Assembly: GCF_050947335.1 (NCBI RefSeq)
Contig: NW_027473617.1
Location: 1 to 64,000 of the forward strand
Direction of reading: 5' to 3'
Length of the DNA stretch: 64,000 nucleotides
DNA from: Megachile rotundata
Lineage: Eukaryota; Arthropoda; Insecta; Hymenoptera; Megachilidae
Of this stretch, positions 51,931-64,000 are shown one piece after another; the stretch's first letter is position 1, and each line of letters begins with the position of its first letter. Both the position numbers and the translations under genes were made by a program. The notes below the pieces were generated by a model. The model was not told where the DNA came from and ran no database searches. It was given only the letters and a program-made list of their open reading frames with translations.

Positions 51931-52655
51931 AATTAGAGGCTGAATCGTTCGAAAATGAGCATAATTCGTTCAAAACGATCAAAATTGTTCATTGTGGTGT
52001 TGAATTGTGCTCACTTACGATAACTTAACACGACTAGATAGTACAGAGTCGAATTACAGCGGATATGTGCTAATTAGAGGCTGAATCGTGCGAAAATGAG
52101 CATAATTCGTTCAAAACGATCAAAATTGTTCATTGTGGTGTTGAATTGTGCTCAGTTACGATAACTTAACTAGACTAGATAGTACAGAGTCGAATTACAG
52201 CGGATATGTGCGAATTAGAGGCTGAATCGTGCGAAAATGAGCATAATTCGTGCAAAACGAGCAAAATTGTTCATTGTGGTGTCAAATTGTGCTCAGATAG
52301 GATAACTTAACATAACAAGATAGTACAGAGTCGAATTACAGCGAATATGTGCGATTTAGAGGCTGAATCGTTCGAAAATGAGCAAAATTCTTTCAAAACG
52401 AGCAAAATTCGTGCAAAACGAGCAAAATTGTTCATTGTGGTGTTGAATTGTGCTCAGATAGGATAACTTAACATAACTACATAGTACAGAGTCGAATTAC
52501 AGCGGATATGTGCGAATTAGAGGCTGAATCGTGCGAAAATGATCCTAATTCGTGCAAAACGAGCAAAATTGTTCGTTGTGGTGTTGAATTGTGCTCAGAT
52601 AGGATAACGTAACATAACTAGGCAGTACAGAGTCGAATTACAGCGGATATGTGCG
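51931..52655 (+). repeat. 725-bp pentamer higher-order repeat, single copy
   Basis: Five monomers (four of 141 bp, one of 161 bp) marked in order by 'gctcacttacg', 'gtgctaattag' with 'actagactag', 'gtgtcaaattg' with 'aacaagatag', 'gcgatttagagg', and 'gatcctaattcg'. The same pentamer lies 9867 bp downstream at 61798. Confidence 0.85.
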
Positions 52656-55600
52656 AATTAGAGGCTGAATCGTTCGAAAATGAGCAAAATTCGTTCAAAA
52701 CGAGCAAAATTCGTGCAAAACGAGCAAAATTGTTCATTGCGGTGTTGATTTGTGCTCAGATAGGATAACTTAACATAACTAGATAGTACAGAGTCGAATT
52801 ACAGCGGATATGTGCGAATTAGAGGCTGAATCGTTCGAAAATGAGCAAAATTCGTTCAAAACGAGCAAAATTCGTGCAAAACGAGCAAAATTGTTCATTG
52901 TGGTGTTGAATTGTGCTCAGATAGGATAACTTAACATAACTAGATAGTACAGAGTCGAATTACAGCGGATATGTGCGAATTAGAGGCTGAATCGTGCGAA
53001 AATGAGCACAATTCGTGCAAAACGAGCAAAATTGTTCATTGTGCTGTTGAATTGTGCTCAGATAGAATAACTTAACATAACTAGATAGTACAGAGTCGAA
53101 TTACAGCGGATATGTGCGAATTAGAGGCTGAATCGTGCGAAAATGAGCATAATTCGTTCAAAACGATCAAAATTGTTCACTGTGGTGTTGAATTGTGCTC
53201 AGTTACGATAACTTAACATGACTAGATAGTACAGAGTCGAATTACAGCGGATATGTGCGAATTAGAGGCTGAATCGTGCGAAAATGAGCATAATTCGTTC
53301 AAAACGATCAAAATTGTTCATTGTGGTGTTGAATTGTGCTCAGATAGGATAACTTAACATAACTAGATAGTACAGAGTCGAATTACAGCGGATATGTGCG
53401 AATTAGAGGCTGAATCGTGCGAAAATGAGCATAATTCGTTCAAAACGATCAAAATTGTTCATTGTGGTGTTGAATTGTGCTCAGATAGGATAACTTAACA
53501 TAACTAGATAGTACAGAGTCGAATTACAGCGGATATGTGCGTATTAGAGGCTGAATCGTGCGAAAATGAGCATAATTCGTTCAAAACGAGCAAAATTGTT
53601 CATTGTGGTGTTGAATTGTGCTCAGATAGGATAAGTTAACATAACTAGATAGTACAGAGTCGAATTACAGCGGATATGTGCGAATTAGAGGCTGAATCGT
53701 GCGAAAATGAGCATAATTCGTGCAAAACGTGCAAAATTGTTCATTGTGGTGTCGAATTGTGCTCAGATAGGATAACTTAACATAACTAGATAGTACAGAG
53801 TCGAATTACAGCGGATATGTGCGAATTAGAGGCTGAATCGTTCGAAATTGAGCAAAATTCGTTCAAAACGAGCAAAATTCGTGCAAAACGAGCAAAATTG
53901 TTCATTGTGGTGTTGAATTGTGCTCAGATAGGATAACTTAACATAACTAGATAGTACAGAGTCGAATTACAGCGGATATGTGCGAATTAGAGGCTGAATC
54001 GTTCGAAAATGAGCAAAATTCGTTCAAAACGAGCAAAATTCGTGCAAAACGAGCAAAATTGTTCATTGTGGTGTTGAATTGTGCTCAGATAGGATAACTT
54101 AACATAACTAGATAGTACAGAGTCGAATTACCGCGGATATGTGCGAACTAGAGGCTGAATCGTGCGAAAATGAGCATAATTCGTTCAAAACGAGCAAAAT
54201 TGTTCATTGTGGTGTTGAATTGTGCTCAGTTACGATAACTTAACATAACTAGATAGTACAGAGTCGAATTACAGCGGATATGTGCGAATTAGAGGCTGAA
54301 TCGTTCGAAAATGAGCAAAATTCGTTCAAAACGAGCAAAATTCGTGCAAAACGAGCAAAATTGTTCATTGTGGTGTTGAATTGTGCTCAGATAGAATAAC
54401 TTAACATAACTAGATAGTACAGAGTCGAATTACAGCGGATATGTGCGAATTAGAGGCTGAATCGTGCGAAAATGAGCAAAATTCGTTCAAAACGAGCAAA
54501 ATTCGTGCAAAACGAGCAAAATTGTTCATTGTGGTGTTGAATTGTGCTCAGATAGGATAACTTAACATAACTAGATAGTACAGAGTCGAATTACAGCGCA
54601 TATGTGCGAATTAGAGGCTGAATCGTGCGAAAATGAGCACAATTCGTGCAAAACGAGCAAAATTGTTCATTGTGCTGTTGAATTGTGCTCAGATAGAATA
54701 ACTTAACATAACTAGATAGTACAGAGTCGAATTACAGCGGATATGTGCGAATTAGAGGCTGAATCGTGCGAAAATGAGCATAATTCGTTCAAAACGATCA
54801 AAATTGTTCACTGTGGTGTTGAATTGTGCTCAGTTACGATAACTTAACATGACTAGATAGTACAGAGTCGAATTACAGCGGATATGTGCGAATTAGAGGC
54901 TGAATCGTGCGAAAATGAGCATAATTCGTTCAAAACGATCAAAATTGTTCATTGTGGTGTTGAATTGTGCTCAGATAGGATAACTTAACATAACTAGATA
55001 GTACAGAGTCGAATTACAGCGGATATGTGCGTATTAGAGGCTGAATCGTGCGAAAATGAGCATAATTCGATTAAAACGATCAAAATTGCTCATTGTGGTG
55101 TTGAATTGTGCTCAGTTATGATAACTCAACATGACTAGATAGTACAGAGTCGAATTACAGCGGATATGTGCGAATTAGAGGCTGAATCGTGCGAAAATGA
55201 GCATAATTCGTTCAAAACGATCAAAATTGTTCATTGTGGTGTTGAATTGTGCTCAGTTACGATAACTTAACATGACTAGATAGTACAGAGTCGAATTACA
55301 GCGGATATGTGCGAATTAGAGGCTGAATCGTGCGAAAATGAGCATAATTCGTTCAAAACGAGCAAAATTGTTCATTGTGGTGTTGAATTGTGCTCAGATA
55401 GGATAAGTTAACATAACTAGATAGTACAGAGTCGAATTACAGCGGATATGTGCGAATTAGAGGCTGAATCGTGCGAAAATGAGCATAATTCGTGCAAAAC
55501 GTGCAAAATTGTTCATTGTGGTGTCGAATTGTGCTCAGATAGGATAACTTAACATAACTAGATAGTACAGAGTCGAATTACAGCGGATATGTGCGAATTA

Positions 55601-58600
55601 GAGGCTGAATCGTTCGAAATTGAGCAAAATTCGTTCAAAACGAGCAAAATTCGTGCAAAACGAGCAAAATTGTTCATTGTGGTGTTGAATTGTGCTCAGA
55701 TAGGATAACTTAACATAACTAGATAGTACAGAGTCGAATTACAGCGGATATGTGCGAATTAGAGGCTGAATCGTTCGAAAATGAGCAAAATTCGTTCAAA
55801 ACGAGCAAAATTCGTGCAAAACGAGCAAAATTGTTCATTGTGGTGTTGAATTGTGCTCAGATAGGATAACTTAACATAACTAGATAGTACAGAGTCGAAT
55901 TACCGCGGATATGTGCGAACTAGGGGCTGAATCGTGCGAAAATGAGCATAATTCGTTCAAAACGAGCAAAATTGTTCATTGTGGTGTTGAATTGTGCTCA
56001 GTTACGATAACTTAACATAACTAGATAGTACAGAGTCGAATTACAGCGGATATGTGCGAATTAGAGGCTGAATCGTTCGAAAATGAGCAAAATTCGTTCA
56101 AAACGAGCAAAATTCGTGCAAAACGAGCAAAATTGTTCATTGTGGTGTTGAATTGTGCTCGGATAGGATAACTTAACATAACTAGATAGTACAGAGTCGA
56201 ATTACAGCGGATATGTGCGAATTAGAGGCTGAATCGTGCGAAAATGAGCATAATTCGTTCAAAACGATCAAAATTGTTCATTGTGGTGTTGTATTGTGCT
56301 CAGTTACGATAACTTAACATGACTAGATAGTACAGAGTCGAATTACAGCGGATATGTGCGAATTAGAGGCTGAATCGTGCGAAAATGAGCATAATTCGTT
56401 CAAAACGATCAAAATTGTTCATTGTGGTGTTGAATTGTGCTCAGTTACGATAACTTAACATGACTAGATAGTACAGAGTCGAATTACAGCGGATATGTGC
56501 GAATTAGAGGCTGAATCGTGCGAAAATGAGCATAATTCGTTCAAAACGATCAAAATTGTTCATTGTGGTGTTGAATTGTGCTCAGTTACGATAACTTAAC
56601 TAGACTAGATAGTACAGAGTCGAATTACAGCGGATATGTGCGAATTAGAGGCTGAATCGTGCGAAAATGAGCATAATTCGTGCAAAACGAGCAAAATTGT
56701 TCATTGTGGTGTTGAATTGTGCTCAGTTACGATAACTTAACATGACTAGATAGTACAGAGTCGAATTACAGCGAATATGTGCGATTTAGAGGCTGAATCG
56801 TTCGAAAATGAGCAAAATTCGTTCAAAACGAGCAAAATTCGTGCAAAAGGAGCAAAATTGTTCATTGTGGTGTTGAATTGTGCTCAGTTACGATAACTTA
56901 ACATGACTAGATAGTACAGAGTCGAATTACAGCGGATATGTGCGAATTAGAGGCTGAATCGTGCGAAAATGAGCATAATTCGTTCAAAACGATCAAAATT
57001 GTTCATTGTGGTGTTGAATTGTGCTCAGTTACGATAACTTAACTAGACTAGATAGTACAGAGTCGAATTACAGCGGATATGTGCGAATTAGAGGCTGAAT
57101 CGTGCGAAAATGAGCATAATTCGTGCAAAACGAGCAAAATTGTTCATTGTGGTGTTGAATTGTGCTCAGTTACGATAACTTAACATGACTAGATAGTACA
57201 GAGTCGAATTACAGCGAATATGTGCGATTTAGAGGCTGAATCGTTCGAAAATGAGCAAAATTCGTTCAAAACGAGCAAAATTCATGCAAAAGGAGCAAAA
57301 TTGTTCATTGTGGTGTTGAATTGTGCTCAGATAGGATAACTTAACATAACTAGATAGTACAGAGTCGAATTACAGCGGATATGTGCGAACTAGAGGCTGA
57401 ATCGTGCGAAAATGAGCATAATTCGTTCAAAACGAGCAAAATTGTTCATTGTGGTGTTGAATTGTGCTCAGTTACGATAACTTAACATAACTAGATAGTA
57501 CAGAGTCGAATTACAGCGGATATGAGCGAATTAGAGGCTGAATCGTTCGAAAATGAGCAAAATTCGTTCAAAACGAGCAAAATTCGTGCAAAACGAGCAA
57601 AATTGTTCATTGTGGTGTTGAATTGTGCTCAGATAGGATAACTTAACATAACTAGATAGTACAGAGTCGAATTACAGCGGATATGTGCGAATTAGAGGCT
57701 GAATCGTGCGAAAATGAGCATAATTCGTTCAAAACGATCAAAATTGTTCATTGTGGTGTTGTATTGTGCTCAGTTACGATAACTTAACATGACTAGATAG
57801 TACAGAGTCGAATTACAGCGGATATGTGCGAATTAGAGGCTGAATCGTGCGAAAATGAGCATAATTCGTTCAAAACGATCAAAATTGTTCATTGTGGTGT
57901 TGAATTGTGCTCAGTTACGATAACTTAACATGACTAGATAGTACAGAGTCGAATTGCAGCGGATATGTGCGAATTAGAGGCTGAATCGTGCGAAAATGAG
58001 CATAATTCGTTCAAAACGATCAAAATTGTTCATTGTGGTGTTGAATTGTGCTCAGATAGGATAACTTAACATAACTAGATAGTACAGAGTCGAATTACAG
58101 CGGATATGTGCGAATTAGAGGCTGAATCGTGCGAAAATGAGCATAATTCGATTAAAACGATCAAAATTGCTCATTGTGGTGTTGAATTGTGCTCAGTTAT
58201 GATAACTCAACATGACTAGACAGTACAGAGTCGAATTACAGCGGATATGTGCGAATTAGAGGCTGAATCGTGCGAAAATGAGCATAATTCGTTCAAAACG
58301 ATCAAAATTGTTCATTGTGGTGTTGAATTGTGCTCAGTTACGATAACTTAACATGACTAGATAGTACAGAGTCGAATTACAGCGGATATGTGCGAATTAG
58401 AGGCTGAATCGTGCGAAAATGAGCATAATTCGTTCAAAACGAGCAAAATTGTTCATTGTGGTGTTGAATTGTGCTCAGATAGGATAAGTTAACATAACTA
58501 GATAGTACAGAGTCGAATTACAGCGGATGTGTGCGAATTAGAGGCTGAATCGTGCGAAAATGAGCATAATTCGTGCAAAACGTGCAAAATTGTTCATTGT

Positions 58601-61600
58601 GGTGTCGAATTGTGCTCAGATAGGATAACTTAACATAACTAGATAGTACAGAGTCGAATTACAGCCGATATGTGCGAATTAGAGGCTGAATCGTTCGAAA
58701 ATGAGCAAAATTCGTTCAAAACGAGCAAAATTCGTGCAAAACGAGCAAAATTGTTCATTGTGGTGTTGAATTGTGCTCAGATAGGATAACTTAACATAAC
58801 TAGATAGTACAGAGTCGAATTACAGCGGATATGTGCGAACTAGAGGCTGAATCGTGCGAAAATGAGCATAATTCGTTCAAAACGATCAAAATTGTTCATT
58901 GTGGTGTTGAATTGTGCTCAGTTACGATAACTTAACATGACTAGATAGTACAGAGTCGAATTACAGCGAATATGTGCGATTTAGAGGCTGAATCGTTCGA
59001 AAATGAGCAAAATTCGTTCAAAACGAGCAAAATTCGTGCAAAAGGAGCAAAATTGTTCATTGTGGTGTTGAATTGTGCTCAGATAGGATAACTTAACATA
59101 ACTACATAGTACAGAGTCGAATTACAGCGAATATGTGCGAATTAGAGGCTGAATCGTTCGAAAATGAGCAAAATTCGTTCAAAATGAGCATAATACGTTC
59201 AAAACGAGCAAAATTGTTCATTGTGGTGTTGAATTGTGCTCAGTTACGATAACATAACATGACTAGATAGTACAGAGTCGAATTACAGCGGATATGTGCG
59301 AATTAGAGGCTGAATCGTTCGAAAATGAGCATAATTCGTTCAAAACGATCAAAATTGTTCATTGTGGTGTTGAATTGTGCTCAGATAGGATAACTTAACA
59401 TAACTAGATAGTACAGAGTCGAATTACAGCGGATATGTGCGAACTAGAGGCTGAATCGTGCGAAAATGAGCATAATTCGTTCAAAACGAGCAAAATTGTT
59501 CATTGTGGTGTTGAATTGTGCTCAGTTACGATAACTTAACATAACTAGATAGTACAGAGTCGAATTACAGCGGATATGAGCGAATTAGAGGCTGAATCGT
59601 TCGAAAATGAGCAAAATTCGTTCAAAACGAGCAAAATTCGTGCAAAACGAGCAAAATTGTTCATTGTGGTGTTGAATTGTGCTCAGATAGGATAACTTAA
59701 CATAACTAGATAGTACAGAGTCGAATTACAGCGGATATGTGCGAATTAGAGGCTGAATCGTGCGAAAATGAGCATAATTCGTTCAAAACGATCAAAATTG
59801 TTCATTGTGGTGTTGAATTGTGCTCAGTTACGATAACTTAACATGACTAGATAGTACAGAGTCGAATTACAGCGGATATGTGCGAATTAGAGGCTGAATC
59901 GTGCGAAAATGAGCATAATTCGTTCAAAACGAGCAAAATTGTTCATTGTGGTGTTGAATTGTGCTCAGATAGGATAAGTTAACATAACTAGATAGTACAG
60001 AGTCGAATTACAGCGGATATGTGCGAATTAGAGGCTGAATCGTGCGAAAATGAGCATAATTCGTGCAAAACGTGCAAAATTGTTCATTGTGGTGTCGAAT
60101 TGTGCTCAGATAGGATAACTTAACATAACTAGATAGTACAGAGTCGAATTACAGCGGATATGTGCGAATTAGAGGCTGAATCGTTCGAAAATGAGCAAAA
60201 TTCGTTCAAAACGAGCAAAATTCGTGCAAAACGAGCAAAATTGTCCATTGTGGTGTTGAATTGTGCTCAGATAGGATAACTTAACATAACTAGATAGTAC
60301 AGAGTCGAATTACAGCGGATATGTGCGAACTAGAGGCTGAATCGTGCGAAAATGAGCATAATTCGTTCAAAACGAGCAAAATTGTTCATTTTGGTGTTGA
60401 ATTGTGCTCAGTTACGATAACTTAACATAACTAGATAGTACAGAGTCGAATTACAGCGGATATGAGCGAATTAGAGGCTGAATCGTTCGAAAATGAGCAA
60501 AATTCGTTCAAAACGAGCAAAATTCGTGCAAAACGAGCAAAATTGTTCATTGTGGTGTTGAATTGTGCTCAGATAGGATAACTTAACATAACTAGATAGT
60601 GCAGAGTCGAATTACAGCGGATATGTGCGAATTAGAGGCTGAATCGTGCGAAAATGAGCATAATTCGTTCAAAACGATCAAAATTGTTCATTGTGGTGTT
60701 GTATTGTGCTCAGTTACGATAACTTAACATGACTAGATAGTACAGAGTCGAATTACAGCGGATATGTGCGAATTAGAGGCTGAATCGTGCGAAAATGAGC
60801 ATAATTCGTTCAAAACGATCAAAATTGTTCATTGTGGTGTTGAATTGTGCTCAGTTACGATAACTTAACATGACTAGATAGTACAGAGTCGAATTACAGC
60901 GGATATGTGCGAATTAGAGGCTGAATCGTGCGAAAATGAGCATAATTCGATTAAAACGATCAAAATTGCTCATTGTGGTGTTGAATTGTGCTCAGTTATG
61001 ATAACTCAACATGACTAGATAGTACAGAGTCGAATTACAGCGGATATGTGCGAATTAGAGGCTGAATCGTGCGAAAATGAGCAAAATTCGTTCAAAACGA
61101 GCAAAATTCGTGCAAAAGGAGCAAAATTGTTCATTGTGGTGTTGAATTGTGCTCAGATAGGATAACTTAACATAACTAGATAGTACAGAGTCGAATTACA
61201 GCGGATATGTGCGAACTAGAGGCTGAATCGTGCGAAAATGAGCATAATTCGTTCAAAACGAGCAAAATTGTTCATTGTGGTGTTGAATTGTGCTCAGTTA
61301 CGATAACTTAACATAACTAGATAGTACAGAGTCGAATTACAGCGGATATGAGCGAATTAGAGGCTGAATCGTTCGAAAATGAGCAAAATTCGTTCAAAAC
61401 GAGCAAAATTCGTGCAAAACGAGCAAAATTGTTCATTGTGGTGTTGAATTGTGCTCAGATAGAATAACTTAACATAACTAGATAGTACAGAGTCGAATTA
61501 CAGCGGATATGTGCGAATTAGAGGCTGAATCGTGCGAAAATGAGCACAATTCGTGCAAAACGAGCAAAATTGTTCATTGTGCTGTTGAATTGTGCTCAGA

Positions 61601-61797
61601 TAGGATAACTTAACATAACTAGATAGTACAGAGTCGAATTACAGCGGATATGTGCGAATTAGAGGCTGAATCGTGCGAAAATGAGCACAATTCGTGCAAA
61701 ACGAGCAAAATTGTTCATTGTGCTGTTGAATTGTGCTCAGATAGGATAACTTAACATAACTAGATAGTACAGAGTCGAATTACAGCGGATATGTGCG

Positions 61798-63247
61798 AAT
61801 TAGAGGCTGAATCGTTCGAAAATGAGCATAATTCGTTCAAAACGATCAAAATTGTTCATTGTGGTGTTGAATTGTGCTCACTTACGATAACTTAACATGA
61901 CTAGATAGTACAGAGTCGAATTACAGCGGATATGTGCTAATTAGAGGCTGAATCGTGCGAAAATGAGCATAATTCGTTCAAAACGATCAAAATTGTTCAT
62001 TGTGGTGTTGAATTGTGCTCAGTTACGATAACTTAACTAGACTAGATAGTACAGAGTCGAATTACAGCGGATATGTGCGAATTAGAGGCTGAATCGTGCG
62101 AAAATGAGCATAATTCGTGCAAAACGAGCAAAATTGTTCATTGTGGTGTCAAATTGTGCTCAGATAGGATAACTTAACATAACAAGATAGTACAGAGTCG
62201 AATTACAGCGAATATGTGCGATTTAGAGGCTGAATCGTTCGAAAATGAGCAAAATTCTTTCAAAACGAGCAAAATTCGTGCAAAACGAGCAAAATTGTTC
62301 ATTGTGGTGTTGAATTGTGCTCAGATAGGATAACTTAACATAACTACATAGTACAGAGTCGAATTACAGCGGATATGTGCGAATTAGAGGCTGAATCGTG
62401 CGAAAATGATCCTAATTCGTGCAAAACGAGCAAAATTGTTCGTTGTGGTGTTGAATTGTGCTCAGATAGGATAACGTAACATAACTAGGTAGTACAGAGT
62501 CGAATTACAGCGGATATGTGCGAATTAGAGGCTGAATCGTTCGAAAATGAGCATAATTCGTTCAAAACGATCAAAATTGTTCATTGTGGTGTTGAATTGT
62601 GCTCACTTACGATAACTTAACATGACTAGATAGTACAGAGTCGAATTACAGCGGATATGTGCTAATTAGAGGCTGAATCGTGCGAAAATGAGCATAATTC
62701 GTTCAAAACGATCAAAATTGTTCATTGTGGTGTTGAATTGTGCTCAGTTACGATAACTTAACTAGACTAGATAGTACAGAGTCGAATTACAGCGGATATG
62801 TGCGAATTAGAGGCTGAATCGTGCGAAAATGAGCATAATTCGTGCAAAACGAGCAAAATTGTTCATTGTGGTGTCAAATTGTGCTCAGATAGGATAACTT
62901 AACATAACAAGATAGTACAGAGTCGAATTACAGCGAATATGTGCGATTTAGAGGCTGAATCGTTCGAAAATGAGCAAAATTCTTTCAAAACGAGCAAAAT
63001 TCGTGCAAAACGAGCAAAATTGTTCATTGTGGTGTTGAATTGTGCTCAGATAGGATAACTTAACATAACTACATAGTACAGAGTCGAATTACAGCGGATA
63101 TGTGCGAATTAGAGGCTGAATCGTGCGAAAATGATCCTAATTCGTGCAAAACGAGCAAAATTGTTCGTTGTGGTGTTGAATTGTGCTCAGATAGGATAAC
63201 GTAACATAACTAGGTAGTACAGAGTCGAATTACAGCGGATATGTGCG
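61798..63247 (+). repeat. 725-bp pentamer higher-order repeat, two tandem copies
   Basis: Copies at 61798-62522 and 62523-63247. 'tatgtgctaa' occurs at 61931 and 62656, and 'cctaattcg' at 62411 and 63136, both exactly 725 bp apart (4 x 141 + 161). I saw no differences between the two copies by eye, so this is probably the most recent exchange in the right block. Confidence 0.88.
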
Positions 63248-64000
63248 AATTAGAGGCTGAATCGTTCGAAAATGAGCAAAATTCGTTCAAAACGAGCAAA
63301 ATTCGTGCAAAACGAGCAAAATTGTTCATTGCGGTGTTGATTTGTGCTCAGATAGGATAACTTAACATAACTAGATAGTACAGAGTCGAATTACAGCGGA
63401 TATGTGCGAATTAGAGGCTGAATCGTTCGAAAATGAGCATAATTCGTTCAAAACGAGCAAAATTGTTCATTGTGGTGTTGAATTGTGCTCAGATAGGATA
63501 ACTTAACATAACTAGATAGTACAGAGTCGAATTACAGCGGATATGTGCGAATTAGAGGCTGAATCGTGCGAAAATGAGCATAATTCGTTCAAAACGATCA
63601 AAATTGTTCATTGTGGTGTTGAATTGTGCTCAGTTACGATAACTTAACATGACTAGATAGTACAGAGTCGAATTACAGCGGATATGTGCGAATTAGAGGC
63701 TGAATCGTGCGAAAATGAGCATAATTCGTTCAAAACGATCAAAATTGTTCATTGTGGTGTTGAATTGTGCTCAGTTACGATAACTTAACTAGACTAGATA
63801 GTACAGAGTCGAATTACAGCGGATATGTGCGAATTAGAGGCTGAATCGTGCGAAAATGAGCATAATTCGTGCAAAACGAGCAAAATTGTTCATTGTGGTG
63901 TCAAATTGTGCTCAGATAGGATAACTTAACATAACTAGATAGTACAGAGTCGAATTACAGCGAATATGTGCGATTTAGAGGCTGAATCGTTCGAAAATGA

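Larger units (their letters stand above)
46474..64000 (+). repeat. Satellite array, right block ('cgatc'/'cgagc' subfamilies)
   Basis: Same satellite, orientation and unit length, but a different subfamily set. I find no 'accagc' monomer after 46332. Common types are 'cgttcaaaacgatc', 161-bp monomers starting 'cgttcgaaaatgagc', 'gaaaatgatcctaattcg' with 'ttcgttgtgg', 'cattgtgctgttg', 'cttaactagactag' and 'gcgaatatgtgcgattta'. 161-bp monomers are frequent. Spaced copies show block amplification here too: 'ccgcgg' at 54131 and 55903 (1772 bp apart), 'cgattaaaacg' at 55069, 58149 and 60949. The window ends inside the array. No gene is visible. Confidence 0.97.

Noticed and set aside
1..64000. 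CRISPR array
   Set aside because: Repeats are 141 bp and contiguous with no unique spacers; the window has eukaryotic satellite structure and no cas genes.
1..64000. Telomeric repeats or a replication origin
   Set aside because: No short G-rich telomere-type tandem (TTAGG, TTAGGG or similar) is present, and no origin-like element is distinguishable from the satellite.

Overview
This window is almost entirely one tandem satellite DNA array from a eukaryotic genome. The monomer is about 38% G+C and 141 bp long, with 161-bp variants and one 120-bp variant. It runs head-to-tail on the same strand from base 1 to base 64000. The single interruption is a 1433-bp insertion at 24495-25927. I see no protein-coding gene, rRNA, tRNA, CRISPR array or prokaryotic feature. 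The 62.6 kb of satellite holds roughly 390-440 monomers (total length divided by 161 and 141). Such a long unbroken array implies a heterochromatic, possibly centromeric or pericentromeric, locus from a long-read assembly. The taxon cannot be fixed from the sequence; an arthropod would fit, but that is a guess.

Layout. (1) 1-24494: satellite dominated by monomers with an 'accagc' core, organised into shifting higher-order repeats (HORs), including 423-bp and 443-bp trimers. (2) 24495-25927: an insertion with TG...CA ends, imperfect 7-bp terminal inverted repeats and a perfect 4-bp target-site duplication (GTTC). This is best read as a solo LTR of a retrotransposon, probably Ty3/Gypsy-like. 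It is flanked by the two halves of one 141-bp monomer, and a matching uninterrupted copy of the same stretch lies 9465 bp upstream. (3) 25932-46473: the same satellite continues, including a 4.6-kb near-identical copy of an upstream segment and, at its end, an exact tandem duplication of 2739 bp (second copy shortened by four monomers). (4) 46474-64000: a different mix of monomer subfamilies in which the 'accagc' type is absent and 'cgatc', 'cgagc' and 161-bp types dominate, with its own HORs (725 bp, about 2.98 kb, about 9.87 kb).

How it fits together. The monomer contains a 20-21-bp subrepeat, and gain or loss of one copy explains the 120/141/161-bp sizes. The subrepeat carries a motif matching 8 of the 9 fixed positions of the mammalian CENP-B box, in many monomers more than once. 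The array was shaped by repeated unequal exchange or amplification in blocks of whole monomers, from 0.4 to about 10 kb. The LTR arrived after at least one of these amplifications. All ORFs are chance frames through the LTR or the satellite.
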